This document shows, piece by piece, positions 1 through 12,309 of a stretch of DNA of 64,000 bases (within the stretch, counting starts at the first letter, position 1; every line of letters begins with the position of its first letter). The position numbers and the translations under genes were made by a program. The DNA is from Cystobasidiopsis lactophilus (taxonomy: Eukaryota; Basidiomycota; Agaricostilbomycetes; Agaricostilbales; Chionosphaeraceae). The stretch is taken from positions 248,001 through 312,000 of the forward strand of contig BCIO01000005.1 of assembly GCA_001599975.1 (NCBI GenBank), written 5' to 3'. The notes under the pieces were generated by a model. That model searched no databases and was not told the DNA's origin. It worked only from the letters and a program-made list of their open reading frames with translations.

Positions 1-205
1 GCGGGGGTGGCGCCGGCAGGTGTGGGTGACCAGCTTTGCTACGGTGGGCTCTGAATGACATATTGGTAGTGGACGAAGAGAGTCAACAGCTTACAGGTTT
101 TCGTGCGAGCAACTTCGACCGCAGAATTTGGCAGAGCCTTAGCGGCCGCCATCCGAAGTCTTCTTGCGGTCGCGAAACAATGGCCTTAATTGACGATTAG
201 ACGAT
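1..205. other. left edge, no gene resolved
   Basis: About 200 bases lie between the window edge and the stop codon of the first minus-strand gene. A short open stretch on the plus strand ends near base 55 and could be the C-terminus of a gene that starts outside the window. It is too short to identify, and nothing else is seen. Confidence 0.4.
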
Positions 206-1759
206 TCAGAGTGCCCAGGTGGTACGGATGCAGCATATGAGCGGGGCGAGCTGGGCGCGCTGAGCGGTGGATAGAGACAGATCGAAGGCCTCGAGCCCCG
301 CCAAGTTGACCGCGGCGGTGGCTTTGCAGTCGAGCATGATGTCGCTCAGTGTTGTTAGAGCGGCTTCTTCGGCTTGCGCAGAGGGTTGAAGGTTGCCGGC
401 TAGAATGCCAGGCCAATCGTCTTCGATACAAGCTTCGTCGTGGAAAAGCTGGAGGGCGACGGCGACATTCCAAGACGGTTCAGGGTGAGGGAACGGAAAG
501 ACATGAAGACTCCTGATTCCGCTTAGCTAGCAGTAACAGGGTGACAGGATGTATGGAGAACCCACTTGTAAAAGCCCATTTGCTCGAGGAAGCGCCTCTT
601 CGGCAACGCAGACTTCGCAGAGTAGAGTGTATCGATGTGTTTTGCCACACTCATGCTATCGACCGGGTTGTGTTCAATAGTGAATCCATATTCAGAGAGC
701 AGCATTCTGGACACAGTTGGATCTGAGCGCCGTCACCAGGGCCCAACAAGATCGCTCACGCGTTATCGTGTTTTCCGTACTCGAAAACGACTTCGTCGCC
801 TTTCTTGAAGATGACAGACTGGGAGCTAAAGCGTGCGTCGGACGGCGCGGAGGAATAAAAGTTGAAGTCTCGTCCCGCAGCCTCCACTCGTGCCTGCGAA
901 TCGGGCCTTGGTTTCGAACAGACTCCATGAAAAGTTATACGGCATACCGGTGATCCGAGTCTGTGGTTGGCCTATGGACAAGTGCAGGATTTAGCAAAGA
1001 CCGCCAGCGCAAGAACATAGCTCACCAAATCGATGAGAGGCATTAGAGAGAAATTGTCTTTGTTGTCGACGCTCTTTAGATCATAGTAGACACAACGTGA
1101 GTTGACACAGATCCATGCCCAAACAAAGTCCGTCTTAACAAGGTCTTGCGGTTGCTTCGTTTGATGCCAAGTTGCACTGGCCACTTTCCAATCTTGCAGG
1201 AACCGTCTTTCGACATCCGAACAGGCCAATTGTATTGCGGCTGGAGCTAGGTCGATCAAGCTGCACACAAGCGCGGCCATACTGCTGTCGCCGCCCTGAG
1301 TCCACCAGAGTGGGACGGTCGTAAAATCGGCGGCGCCAGGCAAAATATCGAAGAATGGCCCGAACGGATCTTGTTCTTTCCGATGCTTTGACAAGCTGAG
1401 ATGCAGACTGAGAAGCTGGGAGGACGAAAGCTGCTGCAGGTTGAGATCGTAAAACTTGGCCAGTGTTCGTTTGTTGATCATAGCAGAGCTGGGGACGCTG
1501 AACATAATTTGGCGAGCCTGTCGTGCATTTAGACAGCGCGTATAGACTAATGAAGGGAGTCAAACACACCTTGATGTCTTCTGTCGCGAAAAGACCTCTC
1601 AAGCCTGATGTGGCTTTCAGACAAAGTCATCTGGCAGCCAAGCGACCAATACTGACCAGAGGGACCTTCTCGGTACTCAATTTTAAGAGGTCCCGCACTT
1701 TTAGACGAGTGCGTTTGCAGCCAAGCGAGCAAACGAGGCCAGGCATCATTGGGAAGCAT
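206..1759 (-). CDS. SET-domain protein lysine methyltransferase (RKM/SETD3/Rubisco-LSMT class)
   Basis: Likely transfers methyl groups from S-adenosylmethionine to lysines, typically of ribosomal proteins or translation factors in this class. The exons give an N-terminal MLPNDAWPRLLAWLQTH, then the family start of the SET domain (GLFATEDIK, then VPSSAMINKRTL). A mid-domain exon follows, with the DLANH motif (Asn-His of the cofactor site). FEYGKHDNA then leads to LLSEYGFTIEHNP, the typical SET C-terminal Tyr region. A last exon (HPEPSWNVAVALQLF onward) resembles the LSMT substrate-binding domain. About six introns are needed; frames match across GTCAGT/CAG, GTGAGC/CAG and similar junctions. 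The start is the first ATG of the N-terminal exon and the stop lies at 206-208. The family is clear; the target protein is unknown. Confidence 0.8.
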
Positions 1760-2003
1760 CGAACGTGACGAAAATATTGTTGAGCAAGGAAGGGCGAGAG
1801 TGGACAGGTTTTCTCTACTGTGCGGACTTCTAGTCGGCCCTAGTGCTCTGATGTGGAATAAGGCATAACGTTATCAGCAGCGGAAGCGAACCGGTTGGTT
1901 GACGGCGAAAGCGTTTGCTCTTCCCTAGTGGGCGGTGGCGAAAGGTACTGTCACGCTCTTGGTAATTTTCTACACAATTACAGGCTTATTCTGAAAGACA
2001 CTT

Positions 2004-3141
2004 CTAAGCCCCAGCCGGATCGACAAAAGCAGGTAAGACCTCTGCCGGATGTCCAAGCTCGTACCAACCGGCTCCTCCAACCGTCTTGTACCAGCCCAAA
2101 CGCCTCTGCACCTCCTTTGGCAGGGTCCGTGCAATGTCTGGAGGACAGGCTAGAATCTGGTTCTCTTCCGCTTCGAACCAGTCGCAAACTCCAAACACGC
2201 CGTAGACCATTCTCTGCCAGTTGGCTTCTCCCGGCTCTGTCGTGTTCGCTCCTCCTCCATGGTAGATGTTGCCCATGAAAAACAAGGCCGAGCCTCGGCT
2301 CATTTCAGCGGAGACGGCGTCTGCCTGCAGGGGGTTGCGGTCAGGCGACCAAAGATGGGAGCCAGGGCAGACCCGAGTGGCGCCATTCCGAGCCGTGGTT
2401 TCGGTACCGGCGAGGATGCAGCCCAGCATGGAGGTGAACGGATCGCCTTCCTTCGCATCCACGGAGTGAATTGTTTGGTCTCTGTGCAGCGTTTGATGGC
2501 CTGCGCCGGAGGACACCCTCATTGCGGACGCCACGTTCAATTTCCAGCCAGTCGTAGTCTGCACTTTCATATCATCGCCGACTCGAAATGTTCGTTTGTG
2601 ACTTTGAGTGACCTGTGAGTAGGAGGATCTCTTGTTAGTCAGCGCTGAACGACTCACGAAAGGATTTCGTCCATCAAAGCCACGTAGGTCGGGTTCATCA
2701 GAATTTTGGTCATCGCTTTCGCTAGATTCTCAGCTTCAGCAAATGATTGAAGAACAAGCAAGGGAGGCAGCCCACGCGCTTTCCGCACCAGACCAAAAAC
2801 GTGAATCGTGTTCTGGGCACCAAAGGTCAGCAACAGGCCTTCAAGAACGACGACATTGTCAGAGACTCACAGAAGCGTAGAAGTCGACGGGCGCCTGGTC
2901 TTTGAACTCGGCCATCAGCTGCAGTTTCTTATCGGAGTCGATGAAATCGGCAGCGGTGGCCTGCTCCAATTCGTCCAAGATGTCGTCGCCAACAAAGTCC
3001 TTGATGACTGCTCGCATTCTCATGAGCAAGCTGAATGTGTGGTCAGATTTGCAACGGACTGAGGCCGCCGTCTCGCCTTAGCACGGTGAGCAAATCCGCC
3101 AGCGGAGCATCGGGTGGGAACGTTATCAGAGCGGGCGTCAT
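2004..3141 (-). CDS. phytanoyl-CoA dioxygenase (PhyH) family protein
   Basis: Predicted Fe(II)/2-oxoglutarate-dependent oxygenase. The large C-terminal exon carries the iron-binding His-x-Asp in HRDQTIH and the distal His in GNIYHGGGANTTE, with PGSHLW between them, as in PhyH proteins. Upstream exons encode MTPALITFPPDAPLADLL, then a helix-rich stretch (VIKDFVGDDILDELEQA) and NTIHVFGLVRKARGLPPLL, joined through three or four short introns. The chosen start (3141) begins the exon whose splice (CC|GTTGCA ... CAG) keeps frame. Length is about 300 residues, normal for the family. Substrates range from phytanoyl-CoA to secondary metabolites, so the substrate cannot be named. A 1.4-kb divergent region separates it from the surface-protein gene at 4577. 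Confidence 0.8.
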
Positions 3142-4576
3142 GCTTTGTGACAACAGCTCGGCAGTCCAGAGCAGTAATCAGACTCGACGAATCCGCTGAA
3201 ATGGTCGTCGCATTGATAGAGGTGAAGATAGGGCTTGCGGCTCGGAAGCGCGCCTTGCCGGTGCATTTCACGTGCGCGCCAAACATGGTGCTATTCTTGA
3301 CATTTCTGATCCGACGTTGTTGTTTTCAGTCGGTTTTACGGCGAGCATTGATTTATAACACATGCGGAGGGACAAAAGAAGAAAAGAATGAATTTGGGAG
3401 CAGGGAGACCCGGGAGCCACCCTGAGAGCCAACAAACACCAAGGCCACAACCAAAAGAGTTTGACCAAGGAGCAAAAAGAAAGAAAAGAGAAACCGTATT
3501 TGGTGTCAAGAATATTCCCTGCGGGCGTACCCACAAGAGTTATCATTGGTATAGTTTTCAACCAGCAACTTGAGCGACTCAGTTTCCTTCACAGTCAACT
3601 CTTTACCCGAGCACAAGGATGACTACCCTATGTTCATTGAGCACAGTCTTGACAGCAAAAAGGGGCCAATCGAGCAGCTGGTGGTAATCCGGAAGCGCGC
3701 TGCGTGAGTCAACAGCTGACGGTGGCGCAATTTAAGGGAATGCTTGAGTCTCACCAGAACACGTTTGCGAGTCCTCATATCATGAGCAGGGGCTTCTCGG
3801 CCACTCAAGAGCAGCAGGTAGTTTGTAGCGGTCCGCGGTCCGAGCCAAGAAGACTCGCACGTGAAAATGCCACTGGTGGCGAAAATCAGTGCAATGCCCA
3901 AGCCTTCCACAAAGGGCTAACTTTGCACACCAAACTGTTACGCATTACTTCCAGAGCCGACAAGGTAAGGGTAGCAAGGGCAGCAGATCAAGCGGCCTCC
4001 AAAAGAGTGGACCAGAAACACTTCGAGACCGTATCTCAGCGGCTTGACCTGAATGCAGGCCACGCCTCTCGCTGCAGCCAATCATCTGGAACATCGTCAT
4101 GGAGAACAGCGCACAGAGCAGTCGTGCAAAAGCCCAAGCCATAATCGACGCGCCAGAGGGCAGCCTTTCGATTTTTAATTTAATGCGCCAGCTCCAACAA
4201 ATTTGTGGCTGCAAGAACGCGTCGATCTGCACGCCAAGCCTGGCCACAGCGAACGAACAGGGGCAGGGAGGCGTGGGGAGGGACTGTGCATAAGCAATCG
4301 CAAGCAGAAAGCGCGTCGCAGCAAGGCAAAGGGGCTCGAGGCTCTGTTGGCTGGCCTGGGATGCGGGCTATCGGAGGGGGCAACGCACGAAAGGCAAGAC
4401 ACAGCCGTCGTTGAAGCGAGATCAGGGTTCACCCCATAAAAAATTCAAGGGTGTCGCAGCGTCATTTCACGACCGCAAGTGCAGGCCCTTTGTTGTCGCG
4501 GACTCAAGGCTCGCCGAACTCTTCTTGCGACAGTAACGACACATTACACCTTCTTTTGAAAGAGAGTTGCAAGAGG
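3142..4576. other. 1.4-kb divergent intergenic region with uncertain small ORFs
   Basis: This region separates two divergently transcribed genes. The minus strand between about 3620 and 4136 has two hydrophobic coding-like stretches (MAWAFARLLCALFSM and LGIALIFATSGIFT) that possible introns could join into a small membrane protein, but no family is recognisable and the splice sites are weak. Copies of GGTGGC followed by A/T-rich sequence occur near 3720 and 3876, resembling the recurrent upstream motif of this window. Confidence 0.3.
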
Positions 4577-6065
4577 ATGAGGCTGGCCCTGCTCTTGTGC
4601 TTGACGGCGATGGCCTCCAAGGCGCGCTCCCAGTCCGTCCAGGTCGGGTCGACGCCAAACGGGGGCATCACCGTCTCCACGCCGACCTCTGCCACGGACG
4701 CCGACAACAACCCGCCTGCAACGAGCCAGCAGCAGCAGGACCCGCCCACGTCCAGCCAGCAGCAAACGCAGCAGTCCCAGCCGAACGACAACACGGCCGG
4801 CCAATCTTCTGCGACAGGCAACAACAACCCGCCAGCGTCCTCCACCAACGGCGGCGACAATGGCAACCCGCCAGACACGCAGCAGCAGCAGACCTCGACC
4901 AGCACGCAGACTGTCGCCCAGACCTCGTCGCCGACGAACGGGCCGACGAGCAGTCAGAGCAGCACGACTACGCAGATGAATGTTTCTGTCGACCCGAGCT
5001 CCAAGTCCGCCGTCATTGTCATCGCCAACGTCACCACCACCGTGCCGTACGAGGACGCCTCCTCCATCGCCAATGGCTTGTCCTCGAGCTTTGCCGCGCT
5101 GCAAAATGGCGGTCAGGGCAATTCCAGCGGAGGCACCAACGCCAAAGCCTGGGCCATTCCACTGGGCATCGTCGGTGGCCTGGTCATCTTGGGAGCGGCT
5201 GGGTTCTTTGTTTGGAAGTGCATGAGGAAGCGCAATGGTTTTGTGGGCGACGGCGACGCTCCTATTCGGTTCGTCTTCGTTTGTGCCTTTCTTCAAGATT
5301 GTCCAATTTTGATCCCTCGCCCTCTACGAACAGATGGCCGGAACTGAAAACCTCGGACGACGACGGCATCCTCATGCCCGCCCAGGTCCACCGCCAAGCG
5401 GGCGCCGGCGTCGACTTTGGCTCGGACGACGGCGAGCCGGAAATGCGCAGCGTCTCACCCGCCAACGCCCGCGTCACTTCCTCCCACTACTCTGCCTCTC
5501 CACCAGGCTCCATTGGCAATATGAACATGCTGGCGTCTGCGGGTTCGGGAGGTCCTTACTGTGCGTTCACAGCCTTTGCGCCTTCTCAGCTCTTCTAGTC
5601 TGCATCCAGAGCTGACTTGGCCCTGGCTGCCGCACAGTTGACGAGCGCAGACAAACATTCTACGATCCATTCATGGCCGCCGTCGCCGCTCCTTTATCCC
5701 AAGTCGGCCACCCCTCCTCCTCTCACTCGCACCACCAATATCACTCCTCTTCCCCATCTCCGCCCGCCTCAGTCACCCGGAAGCCCTCCAACATGTCCCT
5801 CGCCACTTTTCCCACTCTACCGCCTGGTGCTGCGTCCGTGCACTCGCGCTCGAACCTCTTAGGAGGGAGCGGCGTCGACTCAGAGTCGGAGCACCTCGAC
5901 TCGCCCGCCTACCCGACGTCGGACGACTCGCCTTTGGACTCGTCGGATGACAGCCGGGGCGCGTACGGAGGCTTGGAAAGGAGCGGGACGCTGCTGAGCT
6001 CCAGGAACGGCTCCATCTCGGAAGGCGGCCACGGCCGGCTGGGCGTCACCAACCCTGATGCGTAA
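4577..6065 (+). CDS. mucin-like type I membrane protein (possible wall sensor)
   Basis: Three exons (4577-5268, 5334-5560, 5638-6065) join in frame to 448 residues. The N-terminus MRLALLLCLTAMASKARS is a good signal peptide, which is why this ATG was chosen although the frame is open further upstream. It is followed by about 170 residues very rich in Ser, Thr, Gln, Asn and Pro with poly-Gln runs. A short conserved-looking segment comes next (KSAVIVIANVTTTVPYEDA), then one membrane span (PLGIVGGLVILGAAGFFVW) with a basic stop-transfer KCMRKR. The cytosolic tail of about 215 residues is rich in Ser and Asp. The layout matches fungal wall-stress sensors of the Wsc/Mid2 type, but no Wsc domain is present, so the role is inferred from architecture only. 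Confidence 0.75.
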
Positions 6066-6353
6066 ACGACCTGGCGTCAAACGAATGGACATTTACTTTC
6101 ATTTTTCATCATGTTTTTTTGGTTTGCACGCCGCCCTGGGCCCTAGGCAGTGGAGAAGGGTTTTCTTGGGTCGCACTTTTTTTTGGCGAAGTCGTTCTTC
6201 GCTTTCATTCATCTCACCATCATTCATACACCCTCATGCGTTTCCTTACCCGCCCAAAATTGTAGATAATCGGCCTCCCTCTCATAGATCGCTTTGCACC
6301 TCTGCCTTGCCCCCCACCGAACTGTCCCGCAGATTTCACATTTACACATTGCA

Positions 6354-9300
6354 CTACGGCTCGTACCGTGCTCTACACCGATAGTGCGTCGCAGTGCCCT
6401 TTGGCATATGCACGGCCAGGACCGAGTTGCCAATCCGTTTGTTGCACAGCGGACACAATCTCGAGTCGGTGATCTTGACATGCTGGGACTTGAGGATGAC
6501 GTCAGCTTGCTGCAGGTGGTCTAAGTGGGCCCGGTAGACTTGGCGCTCAAGCTTGAGCGAGTGGGCGTCTTGGGATTGGCGCACAATGGCGTCGTAGAGG
6601 AACCGATTGAGATCCTGGACAGTGATCAGAGGTGGCAACAATGAGAGCACATCGTCCGGGTGGATGCGGGTGCCGTGCTTTGCTAAGAGGTCGAGAGCAG
6701 GGGCCAAGAGGGGCTCTTGGCCTGCCGTGGGTGGGCGGAGGTAAATACGAAGGAGGACAAGAAATATGTCGGTGCGGACGGCGAGAGGCACCTCTTCTGA
6801 CGCGTAGACCCGCTTGCAGTACCTGTAAGGGACAAGGAGATCAATTCTCACCCGTCGCAGTTTGAGCCTCTGAGCACCCACGCTTCAGCAGTGTCGTAGT
6901 CTTTCAGCCTTGCGACGTAAATCTGCAAGGCGGCCTGGTGTTGACCTAATCGACCAAGGAGAATGGCGCGGGCCTCGAAAAAATCTTCGTTCGGCAGCCG
7001 GGCTAGCAGGCGGTCGGCGCGGTACTGATTCGAGGTCTGCAAGAAGTCCAGCAGCTTTTCGTAGAGCACCTCTTTCTCCGCTATGCGCTCCAAACATGTG
7101 GCTTCAGGTGTTGAAACGTGACGAGAAAGGAAAGCACGCACGACTTGAAGCAGCCTTGACTTCTTTGAGGTAGATCTCGGCGAGCTTTTCGTGGAACTCG
7201 GGGCTGTCTTCGTGCAGATGCTCGATGATGTGCTCAAGGTAAAGCTGGCACACATCGTCGCCAATTTTTTCTAGGAACAGGGAGACCGCATGCCGAGGCA
7301 GGTTTTCGACCTCTTCCAAGTCGGCCGTGAAGATCTGCGGGCCGGCCCGTTCAGCCAGAAGTCAGAGGGCGACCAGACGGAATCACGAACACTTAATCCT
7401 GATAGATGATCCGTGTCAAAGACCCATTTCGAGGCGGTGAAGATGAGCTCAAGGTGGTTAGGCCCAAGCTTCTGGAGGTAATTAATCGTCGGGGCCACCT
7501 TGTCGCGAGTGTCCTCTTCTCCTTCGCCCATTCTGATCATATTCAATTGATTACCTCGGCTCACATGGTGTCAAAAGAGAAGAGCTCACGTTTGCAGAAG
7601 CTCGAGAGCTTTTTGGTGGTTCCGTCGCCCGTGATACAAGTCGAGCAGCTCTCGGTATTTCTGCGAGCATGTCAACAAACCCGACCCCAACATGAGAAGT
7701 AAACAGCTCACATTGGCCTCTTTGAGCATCGTCTCCACTTCTTCAACCACACACCAATTTTCCAAACGGCAAAGTGGTCCCAATAGCGTCGGGCGGATGG
7801 CCAAGTAGCACCGGAACAGAGCTGTGTCGACAACTTGTGCCACTCGGTGAAGTTGCAGCGGCTTGAGCTTGAGGAAGCTGACGTCCGGCATGTCGAAGAG
7901 GTCTTGAAGCGAGCCAAGCTCGATGATGCTGGTCGAGGAGGGCCGGATGGAGGGCCGTAGGTTGGCCAAAGCTTTATTGACTTTTTGCCTTCGGTCGCCA
8001 AGGTAGCGCAAAAGCACCTCGACCGACCGCTTAAACTCCTTCTCTTCGTCTGTCGCTTTGTCTTCCCGGACCGACGTTTGACGTGAATGGCCACCCTGCG
8101 AGCTGACTGACCTGATGGATGCCGCGTCGTCCTCTTTCAACAAAGATTTGCGGTAAGGCGACATCGCCGACCACTTTCGTGGCACGGGAGAGGAGGAGAG
8201 GTCTGGGGAGGTGTGAGACTCGGGCTCTTCTTTCAAGTCGCTTTCTTGCTGTCTCTTGATCTCCGACTCCGAACGGCCGCCAAAGACCTGTTCGCGGTGA
8301 AACTCGTCTTGGTACAGCTTTCCAGAGATCTTCTCGGGGTAGAGGGAGATGACTTTGGCTGGGTTGATGTCGAGCTCGATGAATGCGTCTATTGCTGCGT
8401 CGTAATTGCCGTTGATGAAGAGTGAAAGAGCGTGAAGACCTCGTAGCTGGTGCCGCCGTTGCGCCTTGTCAGGGAGCAAGACGTCCTCGATGCTTTCGAG
8501 CAAGGGCAAGGCCTCCTCGTACGCCCCACTTTGCACCATTTCGTCCAGCTGCGCTGCCCATGGTGGCATCCTAAGAAGAAAAATGGAGGAGGAAGAGGAG
8601 GTCAGGTCGGCAGAAACGAAAGTGAGTGGTGCTTTCGCGCCCGCAGAAGCGGTGAGGAGCGAGGGCACGGGTGCAACTGGTAAGTCTGGCGACAAGTCGA
8701 CAATTTGAACGAGCGCCAGTGATGTAAGGGAGTGTATGAGGAGGCGGAACCGCTGAGAGTGGGCCTGCTTAGAAGGGCCCGGCGCCGAGCTGTGCACGAG
8801 AGCAACAACATAGGGCGCGCAGACCAGGATTTCTAGCGGCGCGGAAGGGTATTCGATGGTACGAGGCTTCTCAGATCCGTCGCTGGATATCAGAATGGCA
8901 GAGGCTTCGTCGCAGATGTCAGCCAGCGCCAAAAAGAACGGGGGCATCAAACTGACCATCACGCAGCATCAACAGCTCGCCCTTGCCTGTGCTGATGACT
9001 TCATTCTTGGCCACTCTACCCATTCCGCCCAAGCCAATGTAGCCGCCCGTTTTCATTGCCAGACCGCCCAAGCCACCCAAGCCGATGGAGCCTAAAGCAC
9101 CTCGTTCGACAGGCTGGGCGGCCGCTGTCGATGCCACTGGGTCTGGCGCCACAAACTCTTCAAGTTTCAAGTTTTGAGCCAAGTTGGAATTTGGCAGAGC
9201 CAGTTTCCCATAGGAGGCGTCCGAGTAGCCGAGGACCAGGCTGTTAGGGGATGGGAAGGTAAGGGATCGAATCTGGTGCGGCAGAGCAATCTCCCGGGGC

Positions 9301-9767
9301 TCCATCCATTGGCTGTCCCGCCAGGTGAAGATTACTACTCTGCGCCGGCAGCCCACGGCTAAGTTGGTGACGAGCACTGGCACGCCAGGAGTGCCGGCTG
9401 TCGAGCGGGAGGAGGTGACGGCTTGGACGGAGGTGTCAATGGCAAATATATTGGCTTGTGATTTGGTTTGCTGGAGTTGGGACTGGACTTTGAGGGAGTG
9501 CAAATCGAGCAGGGCCAAAACGCCATCTGACAACACCACCAAACTGTTCGTTTCCTTGATCAAGCCGAGCTGTTCGATGGGTTTCAGGCCCAATGGGCTT
9601 GCTGAAAGCTCGAGGCTGGCAGTTTCATTGTCGCCAGAGGGCAGCAGGTAGATGGAGAGGCGGCCAGACGCAAAGCCGGCGTAAAGGCGGCGGCCATTGA
9701 TGAGCAGCGCTGAGGCCGCTTCCTCGGCTTCCGTCAAAGCCTGAGGGTCCTTGAAAGCGGTGTGCAT
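6354..9767 (-). CDS. VPS39: Vps39/Vam6-like HOPS subunit (CNH domain, clathrin repeat)
   Basis: Predicted subunit of the HOPS tether that drives vacuole/lysosome fusion with Rab7/Ypt7. The N-terminus MHTAFKDPQAL plus GRRLYAGFASGRLSIYLL is the start of the CNH domain. The middle has LDINPAKVISLYPEKI and VDTALFRCYLAIRPTLLG, typical of the Vps39 first domain. The C-terminus holds the zinc-finger-like CPLCNKRIGNSVLAV and ends shortly after HYRC. At least six introns are needed. Between about 8890 and 8962 the frame changes near ELLMLRDG; a 75-nt intron with donor GTCAGT or GTTTGA and acceptor ATCCAG is the likely cause, but the exact join is not certain. The start is 170 bp from the divergent gene at 9939, so the two probably share a promoter. 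Confidence 0.88.
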
Positions 9768-9938
9768 GTCGTTCTACCGCTGCATATTGGCTGCAAACTG
9801 TCGAGAGCTGCCGGGACTCGAGCGACAAGGTCACGTGAGCCTATTTGCGATTTCTCGTTGAACACTGCTTGTCCTCTTAGGACCGAGAGGAACGCGCTGC
9901 TGGCTCCAAATGGTTTTGGATCTATAGAAAACGGCGCC

Positions 9939-11745
9939 ATGAAGAAGTTTGCTTACTACTGCTCTGGCCACGGCTTTGGTGCGCTCCTTGCCATCGAAAT
10001 TCATGCGCAATCAATGCACTTTCTGACAGCCGACCCAGGCCACGCCACCCGCGTCGTTGCGCTCACTCATGCTTTGTTGGATCACGGCCATGAAGTGTAC
10101 ATCGTGACGAACGCCCGAGAGTCCATCTTCGAGGACGTTATCACCAAGGGCGCCGCCTACAGACAGAGACCGATAGATGCAGGCATCGTGCAGCCGAAGG
10201 CCTACTCTGTCGATCGCCCTCAAACTCTTTTGGGACTGCAGAACTTTCTAGCGGACCGCGAAGAGCGGTTAGCAGAGGAAGCGGACTGGTGAGCGCCTGC
10301 CTTGCCTGAAGTCGACTCTCAGGGCTGAGCCGGGTGCACAGGCTTCGGACAGAAGGCATACACGCGGTGCTTTCCGATGCCCCATTTCTTCCTTGGTAAG
10401 GTCTTTGCCATGACGCGTCGATTACGTCCAATCTCTGACATGCGAGCAACCAGCGCTGCGGCTGCCCGAGCTGGCATTCCCGCAGCCATCGTCAGCAACT
10501 TCACCTTTGACAGCTGCTATTCGTACCTAGATGTGGAGCCGAGTGACCTGGACGATACAAATGACCCAGAAGACGCGGCCATCGACACCCAGATTCTGGC
10601 GCCCTTAGTTCAGCAAGCCATCGATGACTATGCTCAAGCCTCTCTCTTACTCCGGTTGCCTGGCGCAATACCCTTGCCGTCCTTTGATCTCGATGTGCCC
10701 CTCCCAGCTTCGAAATGGGTCGACCGGCAAGCCAAGACCTTCAACCCAGAAATCGAAGCGCTCCTCTCTCGCCCGCCCTCGCAAATCCCAACTGGCTCGC
10801 CAACGAGAAGAGTGGTAGATGTGCCGCTAATCGTGAGGGCCCCTAACCCGGAAGCGTTCACGGATGCTAGGCGGAAAGAGCTGCTGAGCGAGATTGGTGT
10901 GCCGGAGCACCTTCAAGACCGGTCTAAAACGCGCATCTTGCTGGTCTCTTTTGGCGGCCAAACCATCCCTCGGCCTGGTTCTCGCGCCCCAACACCCACC
11001 GGAAGCCCACGGCTGGACGCCATCGAGCCACTTCCCGAGGCCGCTGAACCTTCTCCTCAATCTTCTCCAACTCTTCTAACTGTCCAACGCCCGCGAGTAA
11101 CCCGACTTGCGTCTGAACACCACCTCTATGTTCCCGGCGCGCCACCAGCCCAGACCCATGACCCCGCCACTCCCACTTCGCCGTCGGCTTCACCTGTCTT
11201 AAGACCGCACGAAGGCCTATTGCCTAGAGGATGGATCGCCCTCGTATGCGGATTATCGACCAACGACCTCAAAGAGAACCTGCCGACTGGCTTTTATGCT
11301 TGTTGGTTGCGCTCACCTTTCGTTTCTTTCGCACCTCGCTGAACAGGTCGCAGGCTCTGACATGTATATTCCTGACATTTGCGCCATCTCAGACGTGCTA
11401 CTGGGCAAATTGGTGCGTTCCCAGGTGTACCTTAGCCCCACACAAGGCTGAACCCGCTTGCGCGAACAGGGTTATGGCACCTGCAGCGAGACTATCGCGG
11501 CTCGCCTGCCTTTCGTCTACGTCCCGCGCCCGCTGTTCGTGGAAGAGTATGGCTTGAAGCGGCTGATGGACGCGCGCAACACGGCGGTGGAGATGGACCG
11601 AACCTCGTTCGAGGAGGGGCACTGGGCATCGTTTGTCCAGCGCGCCTTTGACCTGCACGCCACCTCACCCAAGCCGGTCGTGCAAGAGGAAGATGCGGGC
11701 AAGGCGATCATCAGGGAGCTGGAAGAGTGGCTGAAGCCTCAATAG
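9939..11745 (+). CDS. glycosyltransferase-like protein related to the L-arabinokinase N-terminal half
   Basis: After the first splice (TTTG|GTGCGC ... CAG) the N-terminus reads FAYYCSGHGFGHATRVV, the signature of the GT-B-like domain at the front of plant L-arabinokinase and of related MurG-like proteins. Further conserved pieces are HALLDHGHEVYIVT, AGIPAAIVSNFTFD, ILLVSFGGQ and, near the end, SDVLLGKLGYGTCSE followed by LPFVYVPRPLFVEEY. The GHMP-kinase half of plant arabinokinase is absent; the protein stops soon after EELEEWLKPQ. A Pro/Ser-rich insertion of about 90 residues follows FGGQ. Five introns are inferred. The substrate is unknown; a sugar-nucleotide transferase role follows from the fold only. 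Confidence 0.65.
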
Positions 11746-12309
11746 ATTGCGCGCATAATTTGCATCCTCACTTTCGAGTCGCTCAGCTCAAAGCTGTCGC
11801 CCGACCCGCACATTGAGTCTAAACCATGAAGGCTTCACATTTTCCGTGTCTTCTCGCTTTTCGTATGCTATTCCCTCGTCTAAAAGAAAAGTCATCCCAT
11901 GCTAAAAAAGAGTTCTCCCAGTCTCTTGAAGACAACCCTGTCATCCAAACAACCCAATGAAGGCAGCTATCAAAGCTCCCAAAAGCGAAATACCAGTATT
12001 CGCTCGGATCAAAATAAAAGACGTGAAGAATGGGGATCGATGGTCTTGCTGCCGTTAAAAGAACGATGTCGTCCGTAAAAAAAGGAGGAGATGGCGGGGT
12101 TGGATTGGGGCCTTGTCGAAAGGCGTGTGAAAGGTGAAAAGGAGGGGCGAACGTTATTGGGAACGAAAGGGAAAGGTTGCGTCTTGCGAGTGAAATTGGT
12201 GTAGGTCGGTGAGAAAAGGCGGTGTGCGGTTTTATTGAACAGTTGTAGTGTGAGGTGTATCGGGGACGGATCAAAAGATGATGATTACGAAAGGTACTGA
12301 GGGCCGAGG
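11746..12309. other. convergent intergenic region
   Basis: Space between two genes that end toward each other (stops at 11745 and 12310). It should contain both 3' untranslated regions. It is low in convincing coding sequence and has A-rich stretches (TAAAAGAAAAG, AATAAAAGA) on both strands that could serve polyadenylation. No gene is seen. Confidence 0.5.

Noticed and set aside
4544-5296. 250-residue minus-strand frame rich in Arg and Gly
   Set aside because: Shadow of the Ser/Thr/Gln-rich exon of the membrane protein on the plus strand; composition typical of an antisense frame.
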